Assembly: GCA_900770645.1 (NCBI GenBank)
Contig: CAAGKY010000178.1
Span: 1-37,884, forward strand
Source of the DNA: Bacilli bacterium
GTDB taxonomy: Bacteria > Bacillota_I > Bacilli_A > ML615J-28 > CAG-313
Length of the DNA stretch: 37,884 nt
Direction: 5' to 3'
Made by a program: the position numbers and the translations under genes. Shown piece by piece: positions 1 to 8,194 of the stretch. How positions within the stretch are numbered: position 1 is the stretch's first letter; each line of letters opens with the position of its first letter. Below the pieces are notes generated by a model. It was not told the origin of the DNA, did no database searches, and saw nothing but the letters and a program-made list of their open reading frames with translations.

Positions 1-1
1 A

Positions 2-118
2 ACAATTGATAATTATGGTTTCTTAACAACAAGTGGAGTAGGAACTGCAACATTAACTGGAACATATTCAATTAATCCAAATGTAACAGTAATAATCCAC
101 ATTAATTTTGTGGAATAA
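2..118 (+). CDS. C-terminal end of an Ig-like repeat surface protein (5' truncated by the window)
   Basis: An open frame enters from the left edge and ends at TAA 116-118, leaving 38 residues. The stretch GFLTTSGVGTATLTGTY followed by alternating hydrophobic residues (VTVIIHI) looks like the last strands of a bacterial Ig-like (BIg-type) domain, in which a 'G.v.a...GtatIt' motif is common. No sortase motif or TM anchor is present at the end, so the product would be secreted or anchored elsewhere. A perfect intrinsic terminator follows 57 nt downstream, so it ends its transcription unit. The family call rests on a short fragment and is tentative; the existence of a coding end here is more secure. 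Confidence 0.5.
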   Translation, partial: TIDNYGFLTTSGVGTATLTGTYSINPNVTVIIHINFVE

Positions 119-174
119 AAATATAAAGTATTATTATAATTTTAAATCTAAGAAGTAAATTATTATAATGCAAG

Positions 175-203
175 AAACTCTCTTAGAAATAAGAGAGTTT
201 TTT
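175..203 (+). terminator. Rho-independent terminator
   Basis: A perfect 11-bp stem (AAACTCTCTTA at 175-185, TAAGAGAGTTT at 190-200) with a GAAA tetraloop runs straight into a T tract. It ends the partial upstream gene and insulates the RHS gene. Confidence 0.9.
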
Positions 204-306
204 AAGTAATGATAAAGTGAAAATTTATTTTAAAAAATTTTTTCTATTTTTGATAGAGAGTTATTATAGTAGAATTTAATTAAAATTTAAAAGATAGGAG
301 GTCAAT

Positions 307-3300
307 ATGAGAATAAAAAAGAATAAAATTAAATATTTTTCAACACAAGCATCACACATATCAATATTTTCTAAAATTATTATTGTTGTTTTAGTCATTG
401 GTATGATAATGGGACATCTGAATTTAGGAGTACTTGCTAAAGCATTAGAACCAGAAGTTTACACAACAGTAACTGATGATGTTGAAAGAGATTTTTCTGA
501 GTTTGAAAAAATTGAAGAAATAAGTAGTTTAAGAACTTCTAATTCAAAAACGTATATAAAAGAAAATGGAATGTACGAAACTGAATATTTTGGTGAAAAG
601 ATACATTATAAAGATAAGGATGATTGGAAAGAAATTGATAACTCGTTGTCTTTAAAAGATAATAATAGGTATCATAATAATTCAAATAAGTATAATATTT
701 CATTTCCAAATAAACTAAATAAGAATAATGAAGTAGTATTAAATTATTTGAATAACGAAATTAAAATATACTATGATATTGAAAAAGATATCAATGCGAA
801 ATTGAGTGATAAGATTGATAGAACAAAGAAAAATACAAAAGATGAGATATCGTATAATTTAAGTTCTAAAGAAATTATTCAATACGTTATAAAGCAAGAT
901 TCAATTAAAGAAAATATTATTTTAAAATCATATATTGAAAACTATAATTATAGTTATTATATAGATACTGATTTGAGAATTGAAAGAATTGGTAATGAAT
1001 TATATTTTTATGATGGTCATACAGAAGTATTCGTAATGAATGAGTATTATATGTATGATGCTGACAATAGTACGTCAAAGGATATTGATTTTGAAATAAT
1101 AGTTATTGATGAAGATACATATAAAATAGAAGTTACTCCAAGTGATGAATATTTAAAAGATGCAACATATCCAGTTGTAATTGATCCAGAAATTAAATTA
1201 ACTGATGGTGGAATATTAGATGGTGTAACATGGTTACTTTCAATTGATAAACAAGCTAATACTGCTCAACATTTAGATATTGGTTCATTTTCTTTAGCTA
1301 ATAGAAGTAATTCAACTACCAATGATGATAAAGTAGCATATCTTGAACTTTATATTCCTAGAGAATATGATAAAAATATTGGGGATATAATTACTCAAAA
1401 TCAATTGATGTATGCTAATTTAACTTTAACAACAGTATCAAGTACAAATGTAAGTGCAGGCTCTAAAGTAGATTTAAAATATGCTACATCATTTAATTGG
1501 CCAGTAGAAGGAGAACCACCAACATATAATACTGAATATGTTGATAGTCAGTATTTCCATGGAACTACTGTATTTAATCATAAGTTTGATATTCTAGAAG
1601 GAATTACTGATAGACTTGAAAACTATAAAACATCAGATATATGGCTTGGTTTTGAATTATCACTAGATGCTAATGCAAACGCAGAAGTGGCATATTCATT
1701 AGGTTGGGATTTAGGTGGAGATAAACCACTAATTACTCTTGGGTATGTAGCAGACGCAGGACTTGCTGACTACTATACTTATGAGTCACTTCCAATTAGT
1801 AATGATTCAAATGTCTATATTTCTCATAATAGTGGTAATTTAACATTCATTTATAATGATTACAATGATGGAAACTTATTAAATTTATCTCATATTTATA
1901 ATGCTAATAGAAAAGATAACAATAGTCAGTATGGTAATGGATATAGCATTAATTATAATGAAAGAATATCAACATTCTTCTATAATTCAAGATTACTTCT
2001 TACTGAAGGGGATGGAAGAGAAATTATATTCTATACACAAAATGACGAAGATACTCAATATTTAGCTGGTGATGGTAGTGGTGATACTTTATATAGATTA
2101 GTTGATGAAAGTAATGTTACTACTGGATATAAAGTTGAAACATCAGATGGTGGTTTAAAAATATATGATGTTGAAGGAAAACTTACAACTATTTATATTA
2201 ATAAAGAACAATATGAAAATCCTCCAACCGATGAAGAAGTAGTTATTCAAAGAATTGATATTTCATATAATACTGATGGAACACTTTCAAGAGTAGATGA
2301 TTCGTATGGTAATTATATGTTATTTAACTATTTAACGATTGCAAATGATCCGACTGAAGAACAGGAAGGAATACCTTATTTGGCATTTATAAATGTCTAT
2401 AAATATATTCCAGAAGAAGATGATGTACAACAAGCTGAATATGTTGAATTTATTTATGATAAAGGTAACTTACAAAATATAGGTAAATACGGTACTATAA
2501 ATTATAATGGAACTTATACATATTTTACATATAATGAAGATAATCATTTAGAACAAATTAGTAAAAATGGTAGAGGTTATACTTTTGAATATGATATTAA
2601 GAATAGAATAACAAAAGCGAAAGTATATAGTACAGAATTTACCAATGGTGATTATTTAGTTTTTGAATATGATTCTAATGGAAAGAAAACGAAAATTACA
2701 AATGGATCTCACAATTCAACTAGTTATACGTTTGATGATTACTATCATACTAATTCAATTGAAACAAGTACTGGTTATACAACATTCTATAAATATCAAG
2801 ATATTTATTATGATAGTGATGGAACATTAATTACAAGTCCTAACTATAATATGAATCATAAAATTATTTTACAATCAAATTCATTTAAAAATGTAGGTAA
2901 TCCTATAAACAATCATGGATTTGAAATAATTGAATCTGGTGGAATTTCAGGTTGGAAAACTGAGCTTACAAATAACTCACAAGCTTCTATTAATACAAGT
3001 ATATATTTATATGGTTCAAAAGTATTAGAATTAAAGAAAACCTCAAGTGGAATAGCTAAAGTATATCAAGAAATTTCAGTAGAAGCAGGAAAAACTTATA
3101 TTGTTACAGGATATATTCATAATGAAAATTCAGGAACTGGGGCTTATATTGATGTAGTAGGAACTGATGGTACAATTAGTTATTTATCTAGTTCAAATAA
3201 TGTAAAGGACACAAAAAATTTCGTTAGATATGAGTATAAATTTACTGCTAATTTTAGTGGTAAAGCAAAAGTATATTTAGTTAATGCTTCAACTGGTAAG

Positions 3301-6300
3301 GCTTATTTTGATAATATTCAAGTTAATACAAATTATGTTGATACTAGATATAATTATTTAGAAAATTCATCATTTGAAGTTGATACATTATCAGACTTCT
3401 ACAATAATAACGAAATTTATGGTTGGGAATTTTATAATGGATGTGAACTTATAGATGTTAATTTTTATAACGATGCTTCGTTAGATGTATTTAATAATAA
3501 TTGCGGTAATAAGTATGTTAAATTATTTAACAATGACAGTATATATCAGATAATTCATACACCAGGATTAAAAGATGACATATTTGTTTTCGGCGGATAT
3601 TGTTTTTATGAAAACTACACTGGAAATGTGACTGTAAGTTTTAAGTTCATTACTGAAAATGGAGAAAATGAAAAAGTATTTGTATTTGATGAAAATGATA
3701 TAAATGCAACATATATGATGAACAAGTTTAAAGCACCAGAAGATTACATAGCTATTTCAATTGAGATAAAGAATAATTCAGAAACTTCATATGCAGTAGT
3801 TGATAATTTTGCTATTTATAAAGAAGGATATGGAATAAATTTAACATATAATGATGATGGATATGTAACTGAAGAATATAATGAAGTAACTGATACTACA
3901 ACAGGTTATGAATATGATAATGATGGTAATATTACTAAAATTGCAACAGATAATGATAAAGCAGATTTAACTTATGATAATGGAAATCTAAATGAAATTA
4001 AGTATCAAAATATTACAATGAGTATTAATTCAGATGAAAATGGAAATATTTCTGATATGAGTGCTGTTGGAGATAATGAAGAAATTGAATATTATTATAG
4101 TAGCACTGATTATACTAATGATGGATTATATCCTATAACTGAGAAAGACGTGTTTGGCAATATTACTACATATACATATGATTATTTAACGGGTCTTGTG
4201 ACATCAGTTATAGATGTGAATGGTGTATCAACTGAATACACTTATGATAAAGATGGAAATATTATTCAGTTAGTAAATGGTAAAGGTACTGATAAAAAAA
4301 CTATTATTTATACATATGATGAATTTGGTAATATATTAACTATTACAAATGGCAATTTAGTTTATACATTTACTTATAATGACTATGGAGATTTAAAGAC
4401 AATTAGTGTTGGAGATAGTTTATTACTTACAAATAATTATAAAAATGAAAATAGTACTTCTGATATTTATACAGGAGAATTAATGGAAAGTGTTTATAGT
4501 TATGGAACTATTTCAATTGAATATAATGATAATCATCAAGTTGAAAAGATTTATAATGGAACAGGTTCTTCAAAAGAATTAGTATTAGAATATACATATA
4601 ATGACTATGGTGAAATTGCTTCATATACTGATTATAAAGAGAATGTAACATATTATTATAACTATGATTATGAAAATAAACTAATAAATGTAAATGCAAC
4701 AAATGGTAATAATATTTCATATACATATGATGAAAATAGTACTTTAATAGGAAAGCAAAATATCAATGGAGAAAATAGTTATACTTATAGTGATTTGAAT
4801 TCTGATGAAGATATTGAAGATAAAAAATTGACTAGTGAATCAATATCAGGAAAATTTACTATAAATTATTCATATAGTAATGACTCATATAGACAACTTG
4901 AAGTAATTAGTTATTATATTACTACTTTACCAATAGAAAGAAAATATACTTATGAAACAACAGTTAATCCAAATGATAATAAGACATATTATACAGGAAG
5001 AATTAAAGAATTAGAATATACTAATGGAAATAATCAAATTATAAAATATGTTTATGAATATGATGATTATGGTAATATATCAAAAATTTATGGATATACA
5101 AATGGTGTAGAAGTATATTATGAAGAAAATTATTATGACATTTTTAATCAATTAACTGCACAAATGGTTGAAATAGGTGAAGAAGTAATTATAAGTGAAT
5201 ATGGGTATGATTCTAGAGGTAATAATGTTGGATATTACTCACATAATCAAACAACTGGAGAAAGTTTAAATAATGCTTTTTTCTCTTACAATGATAAAGA
5301 TGAAATGATACAAGCAAATTTAAATGGACAAAATTATAATATTTCCTATTCATCAGAAGGTCAACCAAGTATATATTTAGGTTGGGAAATAGGTTATGAT
5401 ATGAGAAACATTTGCGTTATTGAAAATGATGATAATTACATTGAATATTATTATAATGCGAATGGAATAAGAATAGGCAAGTCAATTGATAATGGAAGTA
5501 CAGTTGAGTCGGTTAATTATATTTTAGATGGAAACAATATAATTAAGGAAACTCATACTGGAACAAATAATTATACAATTGAATACTATTATGATTCAAA
5601 TGATAATATTATTGGGTTTACTTATAATGGTAGTAAATTTCTGTATTTAAAAAATTTACAAAACGATATAATCGGAATAATTGACTCTAGTAATAATATT
5701 GTGGTAAAATATTACTATGATGCATATGGAAGAGTAATTAAAAGTATTGACACATCAGGAATTAATTTAAGTTCTATTAATCCATTTAGATATAGAAGTT
5801 ATTATCAAGATAATGAAACAGGATGGTACTATCTAAATAGTAGATATTATAATCCACTAACTAATAGATTTATTACAATGGATCAAATTGAATTTTTGGG
5901 GGCAAGTGGAAGTGTTTTAAGTTATAATTTATACTCATATTGTTATGGAAATCCAATAACTCAAGCAGATGATGATGGCAATTTTCCAGTTCATATTGTA
6001 GCTGGTGTTATCGCAGGAGTAGCATGGGGAGTTATTCCTCGAATTATTAATGATGTTATAAGAGGAAAAATGTCAAAGATTAGTGATTACTTATGTGATG
6101 CTTTGTCAGGAGGCATTTGTGGTCTCGTGACAGCGTTAACAGGTAATTCTGCTTTAGGTTCATTCTTAGGAACATTTATTGGTGAAATGGTAAGATTTTT
6201 AATATCTTATGCACCAAAATTTAGACTAAGTAATTTCAAAGATATTGTATTTGGATTTGTTTCTGTTATAATAAAATCGTTTGTAGCTGCCTTAGCATCT

Positions 6301-6489
6301 ATGATTGCATCTGGAATAATAAAAAAGGTTTCTGGTAAAAGTTTCTCTAATAATAGAATTAAAAGTTTCTTTAAAAATACAAAAAAATTAAAATCAGCTT
6401 TTGGAATAGGAAGTGGTGGAAAAACTGCAAGAAGAATGTGGTTTTATGATATGGGAATCACAACTGTAATATATAATTTTCTTCAATAG
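307..6489 (+). CDS. Secreted RHS/YD-repeat polymorphic-toxin-type protein
   Basis: This 2060-aa protein starts at ATG 307, 4 nt after GGAGGT (297-302). An N-terminal hydrophobic segment at about residues 20-43 followed by VLAKA looks like a Sec signal. Residues about 100-300 contain DDWKEIDN and YPVVIDPEI motifs, usual in exported Firmicutes RHS/WapA-like proteins. Two CBM-like beta modules (about 868-1010 and 1018-1180, each ending in a 'yfDNi/vvDNF' strand) interrupt the repeats. YTYD..GN-type YD repeats then run to the RHS core end at about 1825-1895 (RYRSYYQDNETGWYYLNSRY). As in polymorphic toxins, the variable tip (about 1896-2060) follows the core; here it has several hydrophobic glycine-rich helices and no recognised nuclease or deaminase motif. 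The usual DPxG boundary is replaced by DDDGN. By family, the role is contact-dependent competition or surface interaction; a membrane-acting tip is my inference. Confidence 0.85.
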   Translation: MRIKKNKIKYFSTQASHISIFSKIIIVVLVIGMIMGHLNLGVLAKALEPEVYTTVTDDVERDFSEFEKIEEISSLRTSNSKTYIKENGMYETEYFGEKIHYKDKDDWKEIDNSLSLKDNNRYHNNSNKYNISFPNKLNKNNEVVLNYLNNEIKIYYDIEKDINAKLSDKIDRTKKNTKDEISYNLSSKEIIQYVIKQDSIKENIILKSYIENYNYSYYIDTDLRIERIGNELYFYDGHTEVFVMNEYYMYDADNSTSKDIDFEIIVIDEDTYKIEVTPSDEYLKDATYPVVIDPEIKLTDGGILDGVTWLLSIDKQANTAQHLDIGSFSLANRSNSTTNDDKVAYLELYIPREYDKNIGDIITQNQLMYANLTLTTVSSTNVSAGSKVDLKYATSFNWPVEGEPPTYNTEYVDSQYFHGTTVFNHKFDILEGITDRLENYKTSDIWLGFELSLDANANAEVAYSLGWDLGGDKPLITLGYVADAGLADYYTYESLPISNDSNVYISHNSGNLTFIYNDYNDGNLLNLSHIYNANRKDNNSQYGNGYSINYNERISTFFYNSRLLLTEGDGREIIFYTQNDEDTQYLAGDGSGDTLYRLVDESNVTTGYKVETSDGGLKIYDVEGKLTTIYINKEQYENPPTDEEVVIQRIDISYNTDGTLSRVDDSYGNYMLFNYLTIANDPTEEQEGIPYLAFINVYKYIPEEDDVQQAEYVEFIYDKGNLQNIGKYGTINYNGTYTYFTYNEDNHLEQISKNGRGYTFEYDIKNRITKAKVYSTEFTNGDYLVFEYDSNGKKTKITNGSHNSTSYTFDDYYHTNSIETSTGYTTFYKYQDIYYDSDGTLITSPNYNMNHKIILQSNSFKNVGNPINNHGFEIIESGGISGWKTELTNNSQASINTSIYLYGSKVLELKKTSSGIAKVYQEISVEAGKTYIVTGYIHNENSGTGAYIDVVGTDGTISYLSSSNNVKDTKNFVRYEYKFTANFSGKAKVYLVNASTGKAYFDNIQVNTNYVDTRYNYLENSSFEVDTLSDFYNNNEIYGWEFYNGCELIDVNFYNDASLDVFNNNCGNKYVKLFNNDSIYQIIHTPGLKDDIFVFGGYCFYENYTGNVTVSFKFITENGENEKVFVFDENDINATYMMNKFKAPEDYIAISIEIKNNSETSYAVVDNFAIYKEGYGINLTYNDDGYVTEEYNEVTDTTTGYEYDNDGNITKIATDNDKADLTYDNGNLNEIKYQNITMSINSDENGNISDMSAVGDNEEIEYYYSSTDYTNDGLYPITEKDVFGNITTYTYDYLTGLVTSVIDVNGVSTEYTYDKDGNIIQLVNGKGTDKKTIIYTYDEFGNILTITNGNLVYTFTYNDYGDLKTISVGDSLLLTNNYKNENSTSDIYTGELMESVYSYGTISIEYNDNHQVEKIYNGTGSSKELVLEYTYNDYGEIASYTDYKENVTYYYNYDYENKLINVNATNGNNISYTYDENSTLIGKQNINGENSYTYSDLNSDEDIEDKKLTSESISGKFTINYSYSNDSYRQLEVISYYITTLPIERKYTYETTVNPNDNKTYYTGRIKELEYTNGNNQIIKYVYEYDDYGNISKIYGYTNGVEVYYEENYYDIFNQLTAQMVEIGEEVIISEYGYDSRGNNVGYYSHNQTTGESLNNAFFSYNDKDEMIQANLNGQNYNISYSSEGQPSIYLGWEIGYDMRNICVIENDDNYIEYYYNANGIRIGKSIDNGSTVESVNYILDGNNIIKETHTGTNNYTIEYYYDSNDNIIGFTYNGSKFLYLKNLQNDIIGIIDSSNNIVVKYYYDAYGRVIKSIDTSGINLSSINPFRYRSYYQDNETGWYYLNSRYYNPLTNRFITMDQIEFLGASGSVLSYNLYSYCYGNPITQADDDGNFPVHIVAGVIAGVAWGVIPRIINDVIRGKMSKISDYLCDALSGGICGLVTALTGNSALGSFLGTFIGEMVRFLISYAPKFRLSNFKDIVFGFVSVIIKSFVAALASMIASGIIKKVSGKSFSNNRIKSFFKNTKKLKSAFGIGSGGKTARRMWFYDMGITTVIYNFLQ

Positions 6490-6508
6490 TATGAAAGGAT
6501 AAATTATT

Positions 6509-6967
6509 ATGAGTATATTTGAATATAATTTAAGAACTATATTGGGAACAATAATTATAATTATATTTATTTTCGTCACTGCAATTATTTTCGTTTCCCA
6601 AGGAAAGGATTTTGAATGGTTTAAAAGACATATTATACTATATAAAAGAATAACTTTTCTTTTATCAATAACTTTAAGCTTAATAATTTTATTTACTTGT
6701 TTTTTTTCAATTGCACGAAAAAGTGATAACATGAAAAAAGTTGTTGTTAATGATATAGTTTGTGTTGGTGGATTTGGCGGGTTTACTTTTTTTGATACTT
6801 ATACAATTTATTGTATTGATGAAAATGGAAAAGAAATAAATGTCAGAGTATCAATTTATTCTTCTAATAAGTTTAAGGAAAAAATTTCTTTAATAGAAAA
6901 AGGTGATAATCTTTATATTACATATACAAGTGGTTTAAATTTTATTTATTATTTTTCAAGCACTTAA
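6509..6967 (+). CDS. Small two-TM membrane protein, candidate immunity partner of the RHS tip
   Basis: A 152-aa protein starting 19 nt after the RHS stop, preceded by AAAGGAT. Two hydrophobic helices (about residues 11-30 and 48-68) are joined by a short charged linker. They are followed by a soluble domain of about 80 residues with mixed beta character (DTYTIYCIDENGKEINVRV). I do not recognise a family. Immunity genes normally sit directly downstream of RHS toxins, and a membrane immunity protein would suit the hydrophobic toxin tip, but this is inferred from position only. It is the last gene before the long leader that opens the ICE. Confidence 0.6.
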   Translation: MSIFEYNLRTILGTIIIIIFIFVTAIIFVSQGKDFEWFKRHIILYKRITFLLSITLSLIILFTCFFSIARKSDNMKKVVVNDIVCVGGFGGFTFFDTYTIYCIDENGKEINVRVSIYSSNKFKEKISLIEKGDNLYITYTSGLNFIYYFSST

Positions 6968-6999
6968 TCATAGTATGACATATTACTACAAACCAACTA

Positions 7000-7012
7000 G
7001 TGTATAATATTA
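7000..7012 (+). repeat. 13-bp direct repeat GTGTATAATATTA, left copy (candidate attL core)
   Basis: The same 13 bases recur at 36713-36725. The two copies bracket the region from the leader to just beyond the serine recombinase. Both contain a TATAAT hexamer, so they could be independent -10 boxes instead. Confidence 0.35.
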
Positions 7013-7032
7013 GTGTATAAACTAATATTATA
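7003..7032. repeat. Perfect 12-bp inverted repeat upstream of the leader
   Basis: TATAATATTAGT (7003-7014) and ACTAATATTATA (7021-7032) are exact reverse complements with a 6-nt spacer. The left arm contains a TATAAT that could serve as a -10, but I see no convincing -35 at 16-18 nt. It could be an operator, a hairpin, or part of the left attachment site. No T tract follows. Confidence 0.55.
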
Positions 7033-7122
7033 TGCAGTATAGTTTTAGATTATACGCATTAATGTTAAAAATCTTAAAATTTATAATCTTATTAAATAAG
7101 ATTACAAAGGAGGGATTAAATA

Positions 7123-7185
7123 ATGCGTTGGACAAACGACACTACGCCGCTTCGAATACGTAGCGGTTGCTATGATAATACATAA
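7123..7185 (+). CDS. 20-aa leader peptide ORF
   Basis: ATG 7123 lies 8 nt after a strong AAAGGAGGG (7106-7114) and encodes MRWTNDTTPLRIRSGCYDNT before TAA 7183-7185. The SD is directly preceded by an 8-bp hairpin (TAATCTTA 7084-7091, TAAGATTA 7097-7104). Its codons (ACG CCG CTT CGA CGT AGC) are much richer in G and C than those of the surrounding genes. A strong terminator follows at 7220-7265, which is the arrangement of a translation-controlled attenuator. I do not recognise the peptide by name; its role as a ribosome-stalling leader is inferred. Confidence 0.65.
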   Translation: MRWTNDTTPLRIRSGCYDNT

Positions 7186-7201
7186 ATTGTATTATACAAT
7201 T
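7142..7201 (+). promoter_or_regulatory. Cascade of mutually exclusive leader hairpins
   Basis: Inside the leader ORF, CTACG (7142-7146) can pair with CGTAG (7159-7163), or CCGCT (7147-7151) with AGCGG (7162-7166); the two use overlapping 3' bases. Over the leader stop codon, ATAATACA (7175-7182) pairs with TGTATTAT (7188-7195), competing with AATTGTA (7185-7191) paired to TACAATT (7195-7201). A ribosome held on the leader would change which hairpins form before the terminator. Confidence 0.5.
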
Positions 7202-7219
7202 AAATATTTTAAATAAACT

Positions 7220-7265
7220 GGCAATTATGGCTAGATACCTAGTATCTAACTATGATTGCCTTTTT
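7220..7265 (+). terminator. Leader attenuator (intrinsic terminator)
   Basis: A long stem of about 19 bp with few mismatches runs from GGCAAT (7220-7225) to ATTGCC (7255-7260). Its apical part, TAGATAC / GTATCTA, closes a CTA loop, and TTTTT follows. It lies between the leader peptide and the regulator gene, so reaching the ICE genes requires read-through. Confidence 0.85.
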
Positions 7266-7301
7266 GTTTGCAGAATTTGTATTAATTTATACATTCGTGG
7301 G

Positions 7302-7353
7302 CCTCCTTGCGGATTTTTAAGTTTTTTTGAAAATTTAGAAATTCACAAGGAGG
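7302..7353 (+). promoter_or_regulatory. Anti-SD/SD hairpin in front of the sigma-like gene
   Basis: CCTCCTTG (7302-7309) is the exact reverse complement of CAAGGAGG (7346-7353), which is the Shine-Dalgarno site for the start at 7363. TTTTTT follows the second arm immediately, so the same hairpin could hide the ribosome site or act as a second terminator. The 5' arm sits in an unusually GC-rich patch (7294-7312). Confidence 0.5.
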
Positions 7354-7362
7354 TTTTTTATT

Positions 7363-7806
7363 ATGAAAAAGAAAGTTATTTATAAAGTGACTACTAAATA
7401 TTCAATTGAAATTGAAACTGAAAATATTGATGAAGAAAAGTTAATTGAAGAGTTAAACAAAGAGTTTGAAAGACAACTTAAACAAGATAAAACATATCAC
7501 GCAAGAACTGTATCATTAGAATACTTAAATCAAAAGTATGGATTTGAACCTGCTGATACAAGTTTAAGTGAAGATGAACAAGAAATAATAGAACAACAAG
7601 AATTAGAAAAAGAAGAATTTAATGAAAAATTACATGAAGCAATAGAAAAATTAAGACCAAGACAAAAAGAAATTATTATAAAAATATTTTTTGAAGAAAA
7701 GACACAAAGAGAAGTTTCAATAGAATTAGGAGTATCAGAAGCTTGTATTTCTATCACTTTAGAGAGAGCTTTAAATAATTTGAAAAAAAATTTAAAAAAT
7801 TTTTAA
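7363..7806 (+). CDS. Sigma-70 region 4-like transcription regulator
   Basis: A 147-aa protein with a near-perfect SD (AAGGAGG, 7347-7353). The C-terminal ~40 residues (TQREVSIELGVSEACISITLERAL, from about residue 114) form a sigma region 4 helix-turn-helix, preceded by the usual 'LRPRQKEIIIKIFFEEK' lead-in helix. No sigma region 2 is visible. The N-terminal half is a short beta segment followed by an acidic charged helix (about 60-100). ICEs of the Tn916 group carry similar small sigma-like regulators near the start of their transfer module, and this one sits behind an attenuator and an SD-sequestering hairpin. It probably activates the ICE operon; the target promoter is unknown. Confidence 0.8.
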   Translation: MKKKVIYKVTTKYSIEIETENIDEEKLIEELNKEFERQLKQDKTYHARTVSLEYLNQKYGFEPADTSLSEDEQEIIEQQELEKEEFNEKLHEAIEKLRPRQKEIIIKIFFEEKTQREVSIELGVSEACISITLERALNNLKKNLKNF

Positions 7807-7813
7807 ATTTTTT
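7785..7813 (+). terminator. A/T-only hairpin across the regulator stop codon (weak terminator candidate)
   Basis: Fourteen bases AAAAAATTTAAAAA (7785-7798) pair with TTTTTAAATTTTTT (7800-7813) and span TAA 7804-7806. The stem contains no G or C, so any termination would be weak. It may be partly a product of lysine- and asparagine-coding AT richness. Confidence 0.25.
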
Positions 7814-7903
7814 CTAAAAAACGTTTAAGTTTTTGCACCTAACTTTCCATATATAGTGAGGGGATATTTTTTCTCTTTAAAAGTTTTAAGTGGAGGACAA
7901 GTT

Positions 7904-8194
7904 ATGGATAATAAAAAAGTTTATAGTTATTCATTAAAAAAGAAAAAACTTAAAAAATGGATCTATGAAAATAATTATACATTACCATTCGTTGCTAAAA
8001 GATTAGGAATAAGTAAGGATGAACTTAAAAGAAAGTTATCAGAACATGATACTTTTAATAAGCACCAAATTAAATCATTAATCTATTTAGTAGGAGCAAG
8101 TAATGCAATAGATATTATCTACTTTCCTTCACTTAAAATGAAAGACAAGATTATTAGTGAAGTATTTAGGAAAGGAGGGAAAATGAGTAAATGA
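7904..8194 (+). CDS. Small helix-turn-helix protein
   Basis: I place the start at ATG 7904, behind GGAGG (7892-7896), rather than the in-frame ATG at 7856, which has no good SD. This gives 96 residues. A basic N-terminus is followed by a helix-turn-helix-like stretch (LPFVAKRLGISKDELKRKL, about residues 27-45) of lambda-repressor/XRE character. A second helical part ends in hydrophobic IDIIYFPS. The stop overlaps the next start as ATGA (8191-8194), implying translational coupling to the giant helicase gene. It is probably a DNA-binding regulator or accessory of the ICE; the family is not certain. Confidence 0.65.
   Translation: MDNKKVYSYSLKKKKLKKWIYENNYTLPFVAKRLGISKDELKRKLSEHDTFNKHQIKSLIYLVGASNAIDIIYFPSLKMKDKIISEVFRKGGKMSK

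Noticed and set aside
250..270. TTGATA ... TATAGT as the RHS promoter
   Set aside because: The two hexamers are only 9 nt apart, too close for a sigma-70 promoter; no better pair was clear in this AT-rich stretch.
7856..7903. N-terminal extension of the small HTH protein from ATG 7856
   Set aside because: It lacks a well-spaced SD, whereas ATG 7904 has GGAGG at a suitable distance and gives a natural N-terminus.
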